Positions 17,237 to 25,441 are shown, numbered from the stretch's first letter. The stretch is DNA of 40,997 nucleotides from Azospirillum humicireducens (GCF_001639105.2 NZ_CP028907.1:12371-53367), one strand, 5' to 3'. Notes: generated by a model from the sequence alone, not told the origin. A program made the numbers and translations.

Positions 17237-17356
17237 ATGAATGAGACTAGAAAAAATCTACAGCCTGAAACGGAAAATCATCCGATTTCCGAGAGTTCAT
17301 TACTTTTCTCCGCCGCTTCTCTCCGATACAGATCGCAAGGGATAATATTGTCATGA
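17237..17356 (+). CDS. Possible 39-codon leader ORF overlapping the sulfatase start
   Basis: An ATG at 17237 opens a 39-codon frame (MNETRKNLQPETE... ending QGIILS). Its TGA stop overlaps the sulfatase ATG as ATGA, the geometry of translational coupling. There is no Shine-Dalgarno sequence, but a promoter-like pair just upstream would place the transcript start at or next to the ATG. I do not recognise the peptide. It may be a chance frame in AT-rich leader DNA, so confidence is low. Confidence 0.25.
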   Translation: MNETRKNLQPETENHPISESSLLFSAASLRYRSQGIILS

Positions 17357-19413
17357 GTGAAATCGCCAACCGGCCGCAGCACAACGGCACGCAGCCCAAC
17401 ATCCTGCTGATCTCCGTCGATCAATACCGCTACCCGCGCTTCTCCTATGGCCCCAATGGCGGATTGGCGGAACCGCTGAAGCGGATCCTGGGATTCCGGG
17501 GCGAGGCGGACGTGGGAGAGAACGAATATGCCCGCTTCTTTCCCGGCCTGACCCGGCTGCGCAGGAACGCGGTGGCGCTGCACAACCATACCATCGGGTC
17601 CAGCGCCTGCACCCCCAGCCGCGCGGTGATGTTCACCGGCCAGTACGGCAACCGCACCGGCGTGACCCAGACCGACGGCATGTTCAAGGACGGCAACGCG
17701 GCCCAATTCCCGTGGTTGGAGGCCGACGGCCATCCCACCATGGGCCATTGGATGCAGGCCATCGGCTATTCCTCCCATTATTTCGGCAAATGGCATGTCA
17801 GCAACCCGGCCGGCCATTCGCTCCAGCGTTACGGCTTCTCCGATTGGGAGCTGTCCTATCCGGAGCCCCATGGGGCGGCCATCAACAACCTGGGCATCTA
17901 CCGCGACGCCGGTTTCGCCGACAACGCCTGCCTGTTCCTGCGCCGCCGCGGACTGGCACTGCCCTACAATTACGGGGTTTCGGCCGACGAGGCGCGGCCC
18001 GGCCCCAACACCCCCGCCACCGACGCCGCCCAGCGCCCCTGGTTCGCGGTGGTGTCCTTCACCAACCCCCATGACATCGCCACATATCCCACTGTGGTTT
18101 CCCAGGCCCTGCCGCCGACCGATGGAAGCGCGGCAAAGACCCAACCGGTGTTCGGCCCGCTCGACGTGCCTCTCCAGGGTCAGTCGTCGCTTCCGCCGAC
18201 CGAGGGCACCATGTCGATGCCGCTCAACCCGCAGGGCTTCCCTCAGGATTGCGCCGGCAAGATACCCACCTGGAACGAGGATCTGTCGACCAAGCCGTCC
18301 TGCCAGTTCGACGCCGCCTACAAGATCGGACTGGCCCTGTCCGCCAAGGCGAGCCACGGCGCCGTCAGCGCCGCCGGCAACGTGGCCGGGACCGCCGACT
18401 GGGAAGCCGCGGTGGCGTTGGCCCTGAAATTCACCATCCCGTTCCAGCTTTCCGAGGATCCGGAGGGGTACAGCATCCAGCTCCTGCAATTCTATGCCTG
18501 GCTGCATTCCCAGGTCGATCCCCAGATCAACCGCGTTCTCCAGGCCCTGGAGGATTCCGGGCAGGCCGACAATACCATCGTGATCTTCGTGGCCGACCAT
18601 GGCGAGCTGGGCGCGGCCCACAACATGATGCTGGAAAAGTGGCACGTCGCCTACGAGGAGGCCGTGCATGTGCCGATGGTGGTCCGGTTCCCGACCTCGA
18701 TGGGCGGCGACGGGACCACGTTGAGACATGTGGATGCCGTGACCAGCCACGCCGACCTCGTGCCCACCGTGCTGGGCCTGACCGGCGTTGGTCAGACGGC
18801 CCTGGACGAAGCGGCGGCCAAGCTGGCCGAACGCCACACCATGGCACCGTTTCCCGGCATCGACCTGACGCCGGTGTTGAAGACCCCCGGCACGCCGGTG
18901 ACCTATCCCAATGGCCAGCCGCGCGTAGGCGTGCTGTTCATGACCGACGACGAGGTGACCCAGCCGGCCGATGGCGGCCGACTCACCCAGCCGGACTATT
19001 ACGGAGCGTACGAGGTGTACTGCCAGACGGTCGAGGCCGTACGCACCGGCGCTTTCAGCGTCAAGAGCGTGCCGGAACTGTCGCCCGGCCCGGTGCGCCA
19101 GCCCAACCATATCCGGTGCGTGCGTACCGAAAATGCCAAGCTGGCCCGCTACTTCGATCCGGCAAACCCGCTCCTGCTGGAATGGGAGATGTATGATCTG
19201 AGCCGGGATCCGAACGAGGAGACCAATCTCGTGCAGGTGAATGGGGCGGCCCCCACGGCGCGCACCGACCTGGAGAGCCTGCCCGGCTGGTACGACGTGG
19301 CGACGGTCCAGGCCGAAGCCGACCGCCTCGCCGCCTTGCTGGCGGATGTGGAAAGGCGTGCGGGGCTGGACGTGCATCCTTCCGTTCCGGTGGAACAGAC
19401 GGTGCCGGCATAA
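17353..19413 (+). CDS. Type I sulfatase (formylglycine-dependent, alkaline-phosphatase superfamily)
   Basis: This 686-residue protein has the sulfatase signature SACTPSRAVMFTGQYGNRTG. C86 in C-T-P-S-R is the residue converted to formylglycine in this family. Metal-site segments include NILLISVDQ near the N-terminus, FGKWHVSNP, and DHGELGAAHNMMLEKWH near residue 414. It should hydrolyse a sulfate (or possibly phosphonate/phosphate) ester; choline- and aryl-sulfatases are the nearest relatives by feel. It has no signal peptide, so it probably acts in the cytosol. The length exceeds the usual 450-600 residues, with insertions at about 240-330 (proline-rich, then DAAYKIGLALSAKASHGAV). AAGGGA lies 11 bases upstream of the start. 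No formylglycine-generating enzyme is recognised in the window. Confidence 0.9.
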   Translation: MSEIANRPQHNGTQPNILLISVDQYRYPRFSYGPNGGLAEPLKRILGFRGEADVGENEYARFFPGLTRLRRNAVALHNHTIGSSACTPSRAVMFTGQYGNRTGVTQTDGMFKDGNAAQFPWLEADGHPTMGHWMQAIGYSSHYFGKWHVSNPAGHSLQRYGFSDWELSYPEPHGAAINNLGIYRDAGFADNACLFLRRRGLALPYNYGVSADEARPGPNTPATDAAQRPWFAVVSFTNPHDIATYPTVVSQALPPTDGSAAKTQPVFGPLDVPLQGQSSLPPTEGTMSMPLNPQGFPQDCAGKIPTWNEDLSTKPSCQFDAAYKIGLALSAKASHGAVSAAGNVAGTADWEAAVALALKFTIPFQLSEDPEGYSIQLLQFYAWLHSQVDPQINRVLQALEDSGQADNTIVIFVADHGELGAAHNMMLEKWHVAYEEAVHVPMVVRFPTSMGGDGTTLRHVDAVTSHADLVPTVLGLTGVGQTALDEAAAKLAERHTMAPFPGIDLTPVLKTPGTPVTYPNGQPRVGVLFMTDDEVTQPADGGRLTQPDYYGAYEVYCQTVEAVRTGAFSVKSVPELSPGPVRQPNHIRCVRTENAKLARYFDPANPLLLEWEMYDLSRDPNEETNLVQVNGAAPTARTDLESLPGWYDVATVQAEADRLAALLADVERRAGLDVHPSVPVEQTVPA

Positions 19414-19419
19414 AGTGGA

Positions 19420-19450
19420 GGCCGGGGCCTTGGACACGAGGGCCCCGGCC
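19420..19450 (+). terminator. Hairpin after the sulfatase
   Basis: A perfect 10-bp GC stem (GGCCGGGGCC / GGCCCCGGCC, loop of 11) starts 7 bases after the sulfatase stop. It is followed by CCAAACAGTACTT, which lacks a real T-tract. It is probably a transcript end or 3'-stabilising structure. Confidence 0.6.
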
Positions 19451-19482
19451 CCAAACAGTACTTAAAAACAAAAGGTTAGAAT

Positions 19483-19512
19483 CCGCCCGGTGCGTCAGTA
19501 CGCATCGGGCGG
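19483..19512 (-). terminator. Rho-independent terminator of the pot operon
   Basis: A 13-position stem with a single mismatch and a 4-base loop lies 24 bases after the leftward potI stop. On that strand it is followed by a T-rich stretch (ATTCTAACCTTTTGTTTTT). This is a good intrinsic terminator for potFGHI. Confidence 0.75.
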
Positions 19513-19535
19513 ACTCCACACGCACAGCTCTGCAC

Positions 19536-20369
19536 TCAGCCGTTCTGGATCGCCATCTGCTCGTCGCGTTTGCGCTGGCGCTCCTGGCGGGTCATGACGA
19601 TGCTGGCGACGAAGATGCCGGTCGCCACCACCAGAACCATCAAGGTGGCCAGCGCGTTGATCTGCGGGCTGATTCCGAACTTCACGCTGGAGAAGATCAC
19701 CATCGGCAGAGTCGTCGAGCCGGGACCGGACACGAAGCTCGCCACCACCACATCGTCGAGCGACAGGGTAAAGGCCAGCAGCCATCCGGCGACCAGCGCC
19801 GGGGCGATCAGCGGCAGGGTGATGACGAAGAAAACCTTTGCCGGGCGGGCGCCCAGATCCATCGCCGCCTCTTCCAGGCTGCCGTCCATGCCGGCAAGCC
19901 GCGACTGGATGACCACCGCGACATAGGACATGGTGAAGGTGGTGTGAGCGATGGTGATGGTGGTGACTCCACGCCCGTCGGGCCAGCCCAACCATTGCTC
20001 CATCGCCACGAACAGCAGCAGAAGCGACAGGCCGGTGATGACTTCCGGCATGACCAGCGGTGCGGTGATCATGCCGCCGAACAGCGTCCGGCCGCGGAAC
20101 CGCCCGAACCGGACCAGCGCCAGCCCGGCACAGGTTCCCAGCAGAACCGACAGCGTCGCCGACACCGCCGCCACCTGGAAGGACAGCAGGGCCGCGTCCA
20201 GCAGGGTGTCGTTGTGGATCAGCTCCGCATACCATTTGGTCGAGAAACCGCTCCACACCGTCACCAGCCGCGATTCGTTGAAGCTGTAGACGATCAGCAG
20301 CGCGATGGGCACATAGAGGAAGGCATAGCCGAACCACAGCGCCCAGGACAGGAATCCGATCCGCTTCAT
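19536..20369 (-). CDS. potI: Polyamine ABC transporter permease PotI
   Basis: This 277-residue inner-membrane permease of the putrescine/spermidine importer has six predicted helices. It carries the ABC permease coupling loop EEAAMDLGARPAKVFFVITLP (EAA-type motif), the contact point for the ATPase. The start at 20369 (MKRIGFLSWALWFGYAF) was chosen because the first helix starts there and the ATG overlaps the potH stop as ATGA. The longer upstream frame is simply antiphase potH sequence. It pairs with PotH to form the membrane channel and is the last gene before the terminator. Confidence 0.93.
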   Translation of the reverse strand: MKRIGFLSWALWFGYAFLYVPIALLIVYSFNESRLVTVWSGFSTKWYAELIHNDTLLDAALLSFQVAAVSATLSVLLGTCAGLALVRFGRFRGRTLFGGMITAPLVMPEVITGLSLLLLFVAMEQWLGWPDGRGVTTITIAHTTFTMSYVAVVIQSRLAGMDGSLEEAAMDLGARPAKVFFVITLPLIAPALVAGWLLAFTLSLDDVVVASFVSGPGSTTLPMVIFSSVKFGISPQINALATLMVLVVATGIFVASIVMTRQERQRKRDEQMAIQNG

Positions 20370-21310
20370 CGGCCGGCCTCCGCCTGTTTGCCCTGCACAT
20401 GCTGGAAGATCATGATCGGCACCACCAGGACCAGAAGCAGGGCGATGGCAACGGCCGACGCCACCGGCCAGTCGCGGTTGGCGAAGAACTCGTTCCACAG
20501 CACGCGGCCGATCATCAGCGTGTCGGGACCGCCCAGCAGTTCCGGCGTCACGAACTCTCCCACCGCCGGGATGAAGACCAGCAGCGACCCGGCGACGATG
20601 CCCGGCAGCGAAAGAGGCAGCGTGATCGACAGGAAGGACTTGAATGGCCGCGAGCCTAGGTCGGCCGCCGCCTCCAGCAGGCTGGGATCCATCTTCTCCA
20701 GCGTCGAATAGAGCGGCAGCACCATGAAGGGCAGATAGCAGTAGGTCATGCCGATGTAGACCGCCCAGTCGGAATAGAGGATCTCCACCGGACCGCTGGT
20801 GATGCCCACCCATTCCAGCAGGTTGCTGATGACGCCGTTGCCCTTGAGGATGCCGATCCAGGCATAGATTCGGATCAGGAAGCTGGTCCAGAAGGGCAGG
20901 ATCACCAGCATCATCAACGGGCCGCGCCGCGACGGCTCGGCCTTGGCGATGGCGTAGGCCATCGGATAGCCGATCGCCAGGCACAGCAGCGTGGTGACCG
21001 CCGCGATCCGCAGCGAATTCAGGTAGGCGAGGATGTAGAGGTCGTCCCCGCCCAGCCGGAAGTAATTGCTGATGTTCAGGAGAATCTGCAGCTTCGATGT
21101 GCCGGCATCCTCATCGGTCAGCCATTCGACCAGCGAGGAATAGGGTGGCTGGGCGATGATCGATTCGGAAAAACTGATGCCGAAGACGATCAGGAAGGGC
21201 ACCAGGAAGAACAGAAGCAGCCACAGATAGGGGACGGCGACGACCACGCCGCGGCCCCACAGCCCGATCCGGCTGAGGCCAGAAACGAGGATGGCGACGA
21301 CCGTCCTCAT
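20366..21310 (-). CDS. potH: Polyamine ABC transporter permease PotH
   Basis: This 314-residue inner-membrane permease is the partner of PotI. The N-terminal helix (VVVAVPYLWLLLFFLVPFLI) precedes a periplasmic loop of about 60 residues, as in PotB/PotH. The coupling loop LEAAADLGSRPFKSFLSITLP carries the EAA motif. The segment VGEFVTPELLGGPDTLMIG is characteristic of polyamine permeases. It overlaps potG by 4 bases upstream and potI by 4 bases downstream, so the three genes are translationally coupled. Confidence 0.94.
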   Translation of the reverse strand: MRTVVAILVSGLSRIGLWGRGVVVAVPYLWLLLFFLVPFLIVFGISFSESIIAQPPYSSLVEWLTDEDAGTSKLQILLNISNYFRLGGDDLYILAYLNSLRIAAVTTLLCLAIGYPMAYAIAKAEPSRRGPLMMLVILPFWTSFLIRIYAWIGILKGNGVISNLLEWVGITSGPVEILYSDWAVYIGMTYCYLPFMVLPLYSTLEKMDPSLLEAAADLGSRPFKSFLSITLPLSLPGIVAGSLLVFIPAVGEFVTPELLGGPDTLMIGRVLWNEFFANRDWPVASAVAIALLLVLVVPIMIFQHVQGKQAEAGR

Positions 21311-22458
21311 TGCGTCAGCACCACGCCGGCGAAGGGACGCCAGGTCAGGGTCACCTCGTCCTCCCAGGTGATCGGCATTTCGGTGCGGCGGGTGATGTTG
21401 GGAGCGGTGACGCGCACCGTCTTGCCGGTCGGCAGTTGCACCAGATAGATCGACACGTCGCCGAGATAGGCGATCTCGCGCACGATGCCCGTCGTCTGGT
21501 TGCGCCCGTCTCCACCCGGCAGCGGCTCCTTCGACAGGGCGATCTTCTCCGGCCGGATGGCGACGGAGACGGGCGAACCGGCCGGCGCCGGAGTTGCGTG
21601 GGCGATCAGCAGCTCGCAGCCGGCCTCCTCGGAGGCGACGATCACCTGATCGCCGTTGGTCTCGACGACGCGGCCGTCGAACATGTTGATGGAGCCGATG
21701 AACTCCGCGACGAAGCGGTTGTGCGGATACTCGTAGATCTCGGTCGGCGTGCCCACCTGCGCGATGACGCCATGGTTCATCACGGCGATGCGCGAGGACA
21801 TGGTCATCGCCTCCTCCTGGTCGTGGGTCACGACGATGAAGGTGACGCCCAGCTTTTCCTGGATGTTGACCAGTTCGAACTGCGTGCGCTCGCGCAGCTT
21901 CTTGTCGAGAGCCCCCAGCGGCTCGTCCAGCAGCAGCAGCTTCGGCCGCTTGACCAGCGAGCGGGCGAGCGCCACGCGCTGGCGCTGGCCGCCGGACAGC
22001 TGGTGCGGACGGCGCTTGCCGAAGGCCGACAGCTGGACCATCCCCAGCATCTCCGCCACGCGGTCGCGGATCTCCGCCTTCGCCACCCCGTCCTGTTTCA
22101 GGCCGAAGGCGACGTTCTGCTCCACCGTCATGTGCGGGAACAGGGCGTAGGACTGGAACATCATGTTGACCGGCCGCTCATAGGGCGGGATGCCGGCCAT
22201 ATCGACGCCGTCGATGAAGATCTTGCCCTCGGTCGGCTGTTCGAACCCCGCCAGCATGCGCAGCAGCGTCGTCTTGCCGGAGCCCGAGCCGCCCAGCAGG
22301 GCGAAGAACTCGTTGCGGTAGATCGACAGACTGACCTCGTCCACCGCGACGAAGTCACCAAACGTCTTCGTCACCTTTTCGATGCGGACATAAGGCGTCT
22401 GGCCCGCGTCCTGCCACGGTTCCAGGCGGGTGGGCTTGCGAATCGGCTGACCGGCCAT
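21307..22458 (-). CDS. potG: Polyamine ABC transporter ATP-binding protein PotG
   Basis: This 383-residue cytosolic ATPase drives polyamine import. It has Walker A (GGSGSGKTT, about residue 57), Q-loop (MMFQSYALFPHMT), signature (LSGGQRQRVALARSL), Walker B (LLLLDEPLGALD) and switch histidine (VVTHDQEEAM). A C-terminal TOBE domain (about 270-380) contains VSVAIRPEKIAL. Length and domain order match PotA/PotG. The potH ATG overlaps its stop. A strong hairpin separates it from potF upstream, which usually lets the binding protein be made in excess. Confidence 0.95.
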   Translation of the reverse strand: MAGQPIRKPTRLEPWQDAGQTPYVRIEKVTKTFGDFVAVDEVSLSIYRNEFFALLGGSGSGKTTLLRMLAGFEQPTEGKIFIDGVDMAGIPPYERPVNMMFQSYALFPHMTVEQNVAFGLKQDGVAKAEIRDRVAEMLGMVQLSAFGKRRPHQLSGGQRQRVALARSLVKRPKLLLLDEPLGALDKKLRERTQFELVNIQEKLGVTFIVVTHDQEEAMTMSSRIAVMNHGVIAQVGTPTEIYEYPHNRFVAEFIGSINMFDGRVVETNGDQVIVASEEAGCELLIAHATPAPAGSPVSVAIRPEKIALSKEPLPGGDGRNQTTGIVREIAYLGDVSIYLVQLPTGKTVRVTAPNITRRTEMPITWEDEVTLTWRPFAGVVLTQ

Positions 22459-22480
22459 CCGGTATCCTCTTTCATGACAA

Positions 22481-22520
22481 CGCCCCGGCAGTTCCCCATC
22501 GCTGGGGATCGGCCGGGGCG
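22481..22520 (-). promoter_or_regulatory. Intercistronic hairpin between potF and potG
   Basis: A two-step stem-loop: CGCCCCGGC (22481-22489) pairs with GCCGGGGCG (22512-22520). Inside it, TCCCCA (22493-22498) pairs with TGGGGA (22503-22508) around a 4-base loop, with small symmetric bulges between the stems. No T-tract follows. Structures in this place usually protect the upstream binding-protein message and partly attenuate the downstream genes. Confidence 0.65.
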
Positions 22521-22557
22521 GGCCGGCGCCACGGGGCGGCGCCTCAGGGGGTCCGGC

Positions 22558-23655
22558 TTACTTGCCGGTCTTGACCTTGGTCCACACGCGGGTGCGGGCG
22601 CGGTCGGTGGCCTGCTTGACCTGCTTCAGCGAGAACAGCTTCAGCTTGCTGTCGGCCGGCAGGAAGATGCCGGGGTTCGACTTGATGTCGTCGGCGACCG
22701 TCGCCAGCGAGGCCGGCACCGCGTTGGCGTAGCTGACCTTGTTGGAGATGTTGGCCATGTTGGCCGGGTCGAGGACGAAGTTGATGTACTCGTAGGCGCC
22801 GTCCTTGTTCGGCGCATCGGCCGGGACCGCCAGGGTATCCCACCAGACCTGAACGCCTTCCTTCGGCGTGATGTACTCCACCTTGGCGCTCTTGGCCTCG
22901 GCGGCGCGGGCGGCACCCTGGATGGCATCGCCGTTGTAGGCCATCACGACGCAGGCGTCGCCGCCGGCCAGAATGTTGATGTTCTCACCGGTGACGAAGC
23001 GCTTGATGTAGGGACGGACCGCCATCAGCGTCTTTTCGACCTTTTCCAGATCCTCCTTCTTCTCGGAATTTGGATCGAGGCCGAGATAGTTCAGCACCGA
23101 CGGAATGACGTCGATGGCCGAATCCATCACGGTGATGCCGCAGGCCGCGACCTTCTTGGCAACTTCCGGCTTGAAGATCAGATCCCAGCTGTCGAGCGCG
23201 ACGTCGGGGGCGACAGCCTTGATCTTTTCAGGGATGATGGCGATGCCGACGGTGCCGCCGAGATAGGGCACGGCGAATTTGTTGCCGGGGTCGGAATTCT
23301 CCAGCAGCTTCAGGACCTTCGGGTCGATGTTCTTGTAGTTGGGGATCTTCGACTTGTCGAGCGGCCCCACGACCTTGGCCTGGATCAGGCGCGACAGGGT
23401 CGGCTCCGCGGTCGGCACGATCACGTCATAGCCGGACTTGCCGACCAGCACCTTCTGCTCCAGCAGTTCCAGGCTGTCGTACAGATCGACCTTCGTCTCA
23501 GCGCCCGTGGCCTTGGTGAAGTCGGCGAGGGTCGTCTCACCCAGATAGTCGTTCCAGATGTAGATGTTGACCGGCTTCTTGGCCTGGGCCATCGCCGGGC
23601 CGGCGATGGCAATCGCCGCGACCGCGCCGATGAGGCTGAGAGCGAATTTTTTCAT
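22558..23655 (-). CDS. potF: Polyamine ABC transporter substrate-binding protein PotF
   Basis: This 365-residue periplasmic binding protein has a textbook Sec signal peptide (MKKFALSLIGAVAAIAIAG, cleavage near AMAQA). The start of the mature protein, VNIYIWNDYLGE, is typical of PotD/PotF. Later segments such as GYDVIVPT, FAVPYLGGTVGIAI and DSAIDVIPSVLNYLGLDPNS are the family's ligand-pocket regions. I chose 23655 because the signal peptide begins there; the longer frame to 24000 is antisense to the radical SAM gene. A promoter-like pair lies about 75 bases upstream. Putrescine or spermidine is the expected ligand; the precise preference cannot be read. Confidence 0.95.
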   Translation of the reverse strand: MKKFALSLIGAVAAIAIAGPAMAQAKKPVNIYIWNDYLGETTLADFTKATGAETKVDLYDSLELLEQKVLVGKSGYDVIVPTAEPTLSRLIQAKVVGPLDKSKIPNYKNIDPKVLKLLENSDPGNKFAVPYLGGTVGIAIIPEKIKAVAPDVALDSWDLIFKPEVAKKVAACGITVMDSAIDVIPSVLNYLGLDPNSEKKEDLEKVEKTLMAVRPYIKRFVTGENINILAGGDACVVMAYNGDAIQGAARAAEAKSAKVEYITPKEGVQVWWDTLAVPADAPNKDGAYEYINFVLDPANMANISNKVSYANAVPASLATVADDIKSNPGIFLPADSKLKLFSLKQVKQATDRARTRVWTKVKTGK

Positions 23656-23728
23656 GGTTTGCCCCGACCTGTTCGTCTGTGTTGCGGGCGCCGCCACATC
23701 CCGACCGCACGCCCGGCTCGCGGGCGCT

Positions 23729-23757
23729 ATTGCACCCAGGCCCGGGTGAGTTGTCAA
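23729..23757 (-). promoter_or_regulatory. potF: Candidate sigma-70 promoter for potFGHI
   Basis: On the minus strand, TTGACA (23752-23757 on the plus strand as TGTCAA) and TGCAAT (23729-23734) are 17 bases apart, in the 130-base gap between the radical SAM gene and potF. This suggests potFGHI is a separate transcription unit from the peptide cluster. Confidence 0.6.
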
Positions 23758-23785
23758 CGGTTTGGGTCGAGTTTTCGGCCAGCCG

Positions 23786-25339
23786 TCAGTCGCCAGCAGC
23801 GGTGGCGGCAGCGGCGGAGGATGGTTCGCCGGCAACGTCCGGCTTCGCGGCACGCAGCCCGTCCAGCAGGCGCTGGGTTTCGCGGATGAGCGCATGGCGC
23901 CGTGCACGGTCGACCTCATGCTGCGCCGCCGCCGCCGCGACATCGGCGCCGCAATGGGGACAGTCGGTCTCATGCGGCCAGACATACTGGTTGCAGGCAC
24001 GACAGAGCGTCAGGCTGGGCGGCACCACGCCACCTTCGGGGGAGCGTTCGTGCTCGTGGCGGTGGACCTTGGCCGGATCCCGCTCCGGCAGGCCGGGGGA
24101 CTCGGCACCGGGGATCGGTTCCTGGATCAGGGCGAACTCGCCGATGGCGAAGGCCTCGTCCGGTGCGTCCTTGATCTTCACCACCCGCTCGCGCAGGCCA
24201 TGTCTGGCAAGGTCGAGCACCCGGTAATGACAATAGGGATTGTTGCCGCGCTTGCCCAGCAGCGATTCTGACGTCCAGGTGCAGCCGGCCCGGCAGATGT
24301 CGGCGTAATAGCAGGTACGGCAATAACCCCACAGCTCGTCCACCGAGCGCAACCGGCCGAACCGCATACGGTCGGCATGGCGCCAGATGTCCTCCACGCT
24401 CATCTCGCGGATGTTGCCGGCGGCATAGAGGGAGGTTGCCAGCGACGGACACCCCTTCAGGGTGCCGTCCGCTTCGATGCCGATGCCGATCTGCCCGGCG
24501 GCGCAGCCGGTCCAATGCATCCGGTCGTCGCCCAGACCGCGCCAGATATGCTCGTAAGGACCGTAATAGCCGACATTGTTGCCGACCACCATCAGCAGCC
24601 CGCGCTCCAGGCCCTCGCGGTAGAGACGGGCCAGCAGGGGCATGACGTCGAGAAGGCGGTGGGGTTGCAGCAGCAGGTCTGGATTGTCGACGGCGTTGCC
24701 CATCGCGACGGTGAACTGGATCTGCCAGTGGGTGGCCCCGGCTTCGATGATCCGGTTCATCAGCTCGGGCAGATGGTCGGGGGTTTCAGGTCCGATCTGG
24801 GTGTTGACCGACACCGCCAGCCCGCGGTCCTTGGCGCGGCGAAGGGCGCTGATCGCCTGATCGTAGGAGCCGGAAACGCCGCGCACCCGGTCGTGCAACT
24901 CCGGCAGCCCATCGATCGAGACGCCGATGGCCTGGAGTCCGGCCTCGACCGCCTCGTCGAGCCGCCGGTCGGTCAGATTTCGGCCGCCGGTCTGCACGGC
25001 GGTTCTGATACCGTGGCTGCGGCAGCGCCGGATGATCTCCACCCAGTCCTTGCGCAGATAGGCCTCGCCGCCGATCAGAGAGATCTCGCGGGTGCCGAGT
25101 GCCGCCAGACGGTCGACAAGGTCAAGCGCCTCCTCGGTGTTCAGCTCGTCAGGCCGCGGCCGGCCGGCGCGCGATCCACAATGCTGGCACTTCAGATTGC
25201 AGGCAAGCGTGGTTTCCCAGACCACAAGGACCGGAACCAGCCTGCGGAAATCGTCATCGAAGCAGTAGCGGGCCGGCACGGACGCCGACTGGTCCGCAGA
25301 GTGGGCCGAACGGTCGAGGCTGGGAAGCGGCTGGTCCAT
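23786..25339 (-). CDS. Radical SAM/SPASM peptide maturase associated with GDL peptides
   Basis: This 517-residue radical SAM enzyme has the cluster motif CNLKCQHC (C47, C51, C54). It is followed by the family segments LIGGEAYLRKDW and VSIDGLPELHDRVRG. A C-terminal SPASM region for auxiliary Fe-S clusters has cysteines at about 278 (TGCAAGQ), KGCPSL, CRTCYYADICRAGC (about 337-350) and NPYCHY (about 369). After it comes an unusual zinc-ribbon-like unit (LCRACNQY ... DCPHCG, about 443-463), then an Ala-rich tail. SPASM proteins modify ribosomal peptides, and three candidate substrates lie immediately upstream. NCBI uses, as I recall, the family name 'GDL motif peptide-associated maturase'. Start 25339 (MDQPLPSL) was preferred, with GAGGAAG upstream. 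The chemistry of the modification is unknown. Confidence 0.88.
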   Translation of the reverse strand: MDQPLPSLDRSAHSADQSASVPARYCFDDDFRRLVPVLVVWETTLACNLKCQHCGSRAGRPRPDELNTEEALDLVDRLAALGTREISLIGGEAYLRKDWVEIIRRCRSHGIRTAVQTGGRNLTDRRLDEAVEAGLQAIGVSIDGLPELHDRVRGVSGSYDQAISALRRAKDRGLAVSVNTQIGPETPDHLPELMNRIIEAGATHWQIQFTVAMGNAVDNPDLLLQPHRLLDVMPLLARLYREGLERGLLMVVGNNVGYYGPYEHIWRGLGDDRMHWTGCAAGQIGIGIEADGTLKGCPSLATSLYAAGNIREMSVEDIWRHADRMRFGRLRSVDELWGYCRTCYYADICRAGCTWTSESLLGKRGNNPYCHYRVLDLARHGLRERVVKIKDAPDEAFAIGEFALIQEPIPGAESPGLPERDPAKVHRHEHERSPEGGVVPPSLTLCRACNQYVWPHETDCPHCGADVAAAAAQHEVDRARRHALIRETQRLLDGLRAAKPDVAGEPSSAAAATAAGD

Positions 25340-25380
25340 GATTCCGGAATCTTCCTCAGAATGAGATTGGCTCTGATTAT

Positions 25381-25431
25381 CGGCGGCGCGGCGCCGCCGG
25401 GGTGCGGGCCGGCATGGAGAACGCACCCCGG
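25381..25431 (-). promoter_or_regulatory. Overlapping strong hairpins between precursor genes and maturase gene
   Basis: Two perfect stems lie in the 102-base gap. CCGGGGTGCG (25397-25406) pairs with CGCACCCCGG (25422-25431), 10 bp. CGGCGGCG (25381-25388) pairs with CGCCGCCG (25392-25399), 8 bp. They share three bases, so they compete or stack. Neither has a T-tract. They are well placed to cut read-through or protect the precursor message, giving more peptide than enzyme. Confidence 0.6.
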
Positions 25432-25441
25432 CCGCCGCGGA

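Larger units (their letters stand above)
16387..17352. other. Long intergenic region upstream of the sulfatase; no gene recognised
   Basis: This stretch of about 966 bases separates divergent agmatine deiminase and sulfatase genes. The open frames through 16554-17144 give Arg/Ser/Pro-rich, cysteine-scattered translations with no family features, so I treat them as non-coding. The right third (about 17120-17350) is strikingly AT-rich for this genome and carries two good promoter-like pairs and a possible leader ORF, listed separately. The middle (about 16970-17010, GTGTAAATCACCCCCCTG) vaguely recalls insertion-sequence ends, but I could not support that. Confidence 0.5.

Noticed and set aside
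17278..19437. 719-codon open frame antisense to the sulfatase
   Set aside because: Shadow frame rich in Gly/His/Arg with no family features; the plus-strand sulfatase is certain.
21310..23889. 859-codon open frame antisense to potG and potF
   Set aside because: It runs through two well-supported opposite-strand genes and shows only low-complexity composition.
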